A stretch of 8,166 bases of DNA, taken from the NCBI GenBank assembly GCA_014380545.1, contig JACMJP010000469.1, forward strand, positions 1 through 8,166, given 5' to 3'. The notes below the pieces were generated by a model that saw only the letters and a list, made by a program, of their open reading frames with translations, was not told where the DNA came from and made no database searches. The position numbers and the translations under genes are program-made. Below are positions 5,886-8,166 of this stretch, piece after piece (positions within the stretch are counted from its first letter, which is position 1; every line of letters begins with the position of its first letter). The stretch comes from Chitinophagales bacterium. Lineage in GTDB: Bacteria; Bacteroidota; Bacteroidia; Chitinophagales; BACL12.

Positions 5886-7571
5886 TCAGGATTGATAAGT
5901 TGGCATTTCACTGAATTTTTCTGCAAGTACACTACTTAATAATAAATTTTTCAATGCCATCAACATGGCTTTATGCGATGTGAATAATTCTCGATTTACA
6001 TTTATTAAAGTTGCCAGTTCCATATCTGATACTGTGTGTGCAGCCTCAATCGCATAAATTTCATGCAGATTTGTATTATAATCTTTTTGTATTTGTTTCA
6101 GTAAAGCGGATAATGTATTGAATATTTCATTTTCATCCATTAATGAATTAAGTGTATCAAATTGTTTGTACAATGCATACGTTTCTTCTTTTAAATGATT
6201 ATAGAATTGAAACAAAACATCTTCAGAAGAATTTTGGAAATCAAGCAGATTGTCATGAATATCTTTTATACATTTTGATGCATGCATACAACTCCTCACA
6301 GCAGCCATTAATGTATTCACTGCCACAGTTTGTTGCTCGCTCAGTTCCTGTTTACCCAATTGAATATAAAAAGATTGTATCTCTCCATGATGTTCTTTTA
6401 ATAATGAATACTGCTCTTTAAAAGTTTTCTTTTCATATTTTTTTGATGCAGGTAGTTCAGAAAAATCTTTATCACTCTTTAATTGCAGATCATCAATACC
6501 GAAAGCATTTAGGTTCAAACGCTCGCTGCGATACATGAAATAGATTGTTTCTTTTTCAAGCATACCAATTGCTGCATCAGCAACTTCAGGTTTTGTTTTA
6601 TGAATATAAGCTGACACATGCGCATCTGTTTCTTTAAATAAACGATCTAAAAATTTGCTATAAGGATCCAGCAAAGGAAGAAATAATATTATTCCGAATA
6701 AATTAATCCCCGTTTGAAAAGTAACTAAGCCAACTAACGGATCATCAACAGATAAATAGCCTGTTATAAATACGGCAATGGGTTTTAAAAAAATGAATGC
6801 AAGCACAGTAAGCACCATATTGTAAATAAAATTTCCTGCTGCTACTCTTTTCTTCACTGCAACACCATCCAATGAACCCAGAATTAATTTTACACTTGTT
6901 CCCACTTCTGAACCAATAACAACTGCAATAGCAGATTCAAAATTAATGAGCTGCTGGCTTAAAATACTTAATGTTAATGCAATGGTTGCCGAACTTGATT
7001 GTGTGATTGTGGTAGCAACAAAACCGATAATAAGAAAAATAAAATTACTGCTTTGCGCAAAATCAGCGAATAAAGTTTTCATATATTCATTCTCTACAGA
7101 TTCTTTCATAAAACCCAAGCCAATAAAAAGAAAGGAGAATCCGATAAGGAAAGAGCAAATATTTTTCAGCCTTGTTCTGTCCTCGTAAATAAAAATTAAT
7201 ATTCCCGCAATCCCCACAATAGGATAAGCAAATGCTTCAATGTCAAATTTAAAACCGATAGTGGCAACTATCCAGCTATCTAATGTAGTGCCCAGGTTGG
7301 TTCCCATAATTACAGCAAAAGCATTCCGCATGGTAATAACACCTGTACTCACAAAAGCAAGCACCATAAAATTGACTGCGGAGCTGCTTTGCAAAATGGC
7401 CGTAACAATTGTTCCACCGAAAATTGCTTTAAATGTATTGCTTGTTTGCCTGCGCAAAAATAATTTAAACGAACGGCTCATCATATTCTTCAATGCATTT
7501 TCCAGCATTTGAATACCGATAAGAAAAATACCAATGCCCGCTACTATTTGCCAGATATTAAAGTCCCCCAT
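5886..7571 (-). CDS. Na+/phosphate cotransporter family protein with C-terminal PhoU-like domain
   Basis: A 561-residue inner-membrane protein. Its N-terminal half (about 1-310) holds the two inverted repeats of the Na/Pi cotransporter family (NptA/YjbB type), marked by duplicated QSSSA motifs at 61-65 and 191-195. Each repeat is followed by a matching glycine turn, GTNLGTT at 90-96 and GSEVGTS at 220-226. The QSSS motifs bind substrate and sodium in the SLC34 relatives. A further conserved segment is VTFQTGINLFG at 283-293. Residues from about 320 to 561 are soluble and helical, consistent with a PhoU-like cytoplasmic domain. The function is sodium-coupled phosphate transport, and in some bacterial homologues export; direction is not evident here. 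ATG at 7569-7571 is preferred over the in-frame TTG at 7581-7583, which would add four residues and overlap the promoter element. It is divergent from dps. Confidence 0.92.
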   Translation of the reverse strand: MGDFNIWQIVAGIGIFLIGIQMLENALKNMMSRSFKLFLRRQTSNTFKAIFGGTIVTAILQSSSAVNFMVLAFVSTGVITMRNAFAVIMGTNLGTTLDSWIVATIGFKFDIEAFAYPIVGIAGILIFIYEDRTRLKNICSFLIGFSFLFIGLGFMKESVENEYMKTLFADFAQSSNFIFLIIGFVATTITQSSSATIALTLSILSQQLINFESAIAVVIGSEVGTSVKLILGSLDGVAVKKRVAAGNFIYNMVLTVLAFIFLKPIAVFITGYLSVDDPLVGLVTFQTGINLFGIILFLPLLDPYSKFLDRLFKETDAHVSAYIHKTKPEVADAAIGMLEKETIYFMYRSERLNLNAFGIDDLQLKSDKDFSELPASKKYEKKTFKEQYSLLKEHHGEIQSFYIQLGKQELSEQQTVAVNTLMAAVRSCMHASKCIKDIHDNLLDFQNSSEDVLFQFYNHLKEETYALYKQFDTLNSLMDENEIFNTLSALLKQIQKDYNTNLHEIYAIEAAHTVSDMELATLINVNRELFTSHKAMLMALKNLLLSSVLAEKFSEMPTYQS

Positions 7572-7580
7572 AGTGAATAG

Positions 7581-7588
7581 CAAATGTA
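7581..7588 (-). promoter_or_regulatory. -7-like promoter element of the Na/Pi transporter gene
   Basis: On the minus strand this reads TACATTTG, an exact match to the Bacteroidota -7 consensus TAnnTTTG. It ends nine bases before the ATG at 7571, so transcription would begin almost at the start codon. The upstream element is poor: TTAG at 7611-7614 lies 22 bases away and differs by one base from TTTG. Confidence 0.5.
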
Positions 7589-7637
7589 GAAAGAAAGATG
7601 TTTTATCGTACTAATATCATACAACAGATAAACAAAC

Positions 7638-7668
7638 TTTCTCCACAAAATTCTGTTTCTTATTTTTA
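7638..7668 (+). promoter_or_regulatory. Promoter candidate for dps
   Basis: TATTTTTA at 7661-7668 matches TAnnTTTG except for the last base. TTTC (7638-7641), one base off TTTG, sits 19 bases upstream. The element ends 16 bases before the dps ATG at 7685, and the short leader is A-rich (nine A at 7670-7678) with no Shine-Dalgarno, as is common in this phylum. No OxyR- or PerR-type palindrome is apparent in the 113-base intergenic region. Confidence 0.4.
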
Positions 7669-7684
7669 CAAAAAAAAATACTTT

Positions 7685-8161
7685 ATGAGCAAATTAAATA
7701 ACATCGGGCTGGATACAAAGAAAAGTAAAGCCCTTGCTGAAATGCTTAATGACCTGCTGGCAAATTATTCAACCTTTTATCAAAATGCAAGGGGTTATCA
7801 CTGGAACATTAAAGGGGAGAAATTTTTTGAGCTACATGTTAAGTTTGAAGAGCTGTATAATAATCTATTTTTAAAGATTGATGAAATAGCTGAAAGGATA
7901 TTGACACTTGGCTATACGCCTAAACATAAATATTCAGATTATTTTAAAACTACCAATATCCCGGAAAGCAACCAGGTGTCTGACGGAAAAAAAGCAGTAG
8001 AAGAAATTCTTGATGCATATAAAACACTTATCACCAAACAAAGGGAAATTCTTGAATTGTCTGCCGAGATAAATGATGAAGGAACAAATGCACTGATGAG
8101 CGATAATATCCGTGAGCAGGAAAAATTAGTTTGGATGTATTCTTCTTTTTTGAATAAATAA
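7685..8161 (+). CDS. dps: Dps family DNA-protection / ferritin-like protein
   Basis: A 158-residue protein, the usual Dps length. Dps assembles into a hollow dodecamer that oxidises Fe(II) with hydrogen peroxide and stores the iron, shielding DNA during starvation and oxidative stress. The ferroxidase ligands are all present with family spacing. H39 in YHWNIKG and H51 in ELHVKFEELY come from one subunit, and D66 and E70 in KIDEIAERI from its partner (12, 27 and 31 residues from H39, as in Listeria Dps). W40 after the first His is also conserved. The N-terminus is short, with KK at 12-13 and K15, so DNA binding through a long basic tail is not obvious. The frame is open upstream to ATG 7598, but those 29 residues do not resemble Dps and would cover the promoter candidate, so ATG 7685 is chosen. 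It stands alone, divergent from the Na/Pi transporter gene. The stop is five bases from the window end. Confidence 0.95.
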   Translation: MSKLNNIGLDTKKSKALAEMLNDLLANYSTFYQNARGYHWNIKGEKFFELHVKFEELYNNLFLKIDEIAERILTLGYTPKHKYSDYFKTTNIPESNQVSDGKKAVEEILDAYKTLITKQREILELSAEINDEGTNALMSDNIREQEKLVWMYSSFLNK

Positions 8162-8166
8162 TTTCC

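Noticed and set aside
6152..7512. Three plus-strand open frames (6152-6421, 6946-7188, 7240-7512)
   Set aside because: All are antisense to the Na/Pi transporter gene, including its QSSS motifs, and show no family features.
7598..7684. 29-residue N-terminal extension of Dps from ATG 7598
   Set aside because: The extension is unlike Dps, covers the TATTTTTA promoter candidate, and the ATG at 7685 gives the standard 158-residue length.
1..8166. Defence island, CRISPR array, tRNA, mobile element or phage cargo
   Set aside because: No regularly spaced repeats, transposase or integrase motifs, tRNA-like cloverleaf or terminal inverted repeats were seen; all long frames fit ordinary chromosomal genes.

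Overview
The window is about 8.2 kb of AT-rich DNA (roughly one third G+C by eye) from a member of the Bacteroidota. The evidence is a TonB-dependent receptor with an N-terminal carboxypeptidase-like regulatory domain, a GSCFA protein, near-absence of Shine-Dalgarno sequences, and promoter-like elements of the Bacteroidota type (TTG/TTTG, 17-23 bases, TAnnTTTG) before several genes. Everything looks chromosomal. I see no insertion sequence, phage gene, CRISPR array, tRNA or rRNA.

Layout. (1) 1-353: 3' end of rmuC, cut by the window edge. (2) 354-1334, minus: a GSCFA-domain protein. (3) 1481-1897, plus: a small protein with the low-molecular-weight phosphotyrosine phosphatase / ArsC arsenate reductase fold whose catalytic loop is gone. 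(4) 1899-2522, minus: an exported protein of unknown function. (5) 2687-3424, plus: a membrane methyltransferase of the isoprenylcysteine/phospholipid methyltransferase class, possibly acting on lipid A phosphate. (6) 3603-5879, plus: a TonB-dependent outer-membrane receptor without a SusD partner. (7) 5886-7571, minus: a Na+/phosphate cotransporter-family protein with a PhoU-like tail. (8) 7685-8161, plus: the ferritin-like protein Dps.

Organisation. Strand alternates almost gene by gene (+ - + - + + - +), so most genes appear to be transcribed alone. The three tail-to-tail pairs are separated by 0, 1 and 6 bases, which leaves no room for terminators between them. Divergent pairs share compact intergenic regions of about 110-165 bases that carry back-to-back promoter candidates.

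Functionally this is not a single pathway. Several products belong to the cell envelope (receptor, membrane methyltransferase, exported protein, phosphate-type transporter), and Dps and RmuC concern DNA protection and integrity. I did not find a convincing new multi-gene system. The most interesting items are the catalytically dead ArsC/phosphatase-like protein, the terminator-free convergent pairs, the unknown exported protein, and promoter candidates so close to the start codon that the mRNAs may be almost leaderless.
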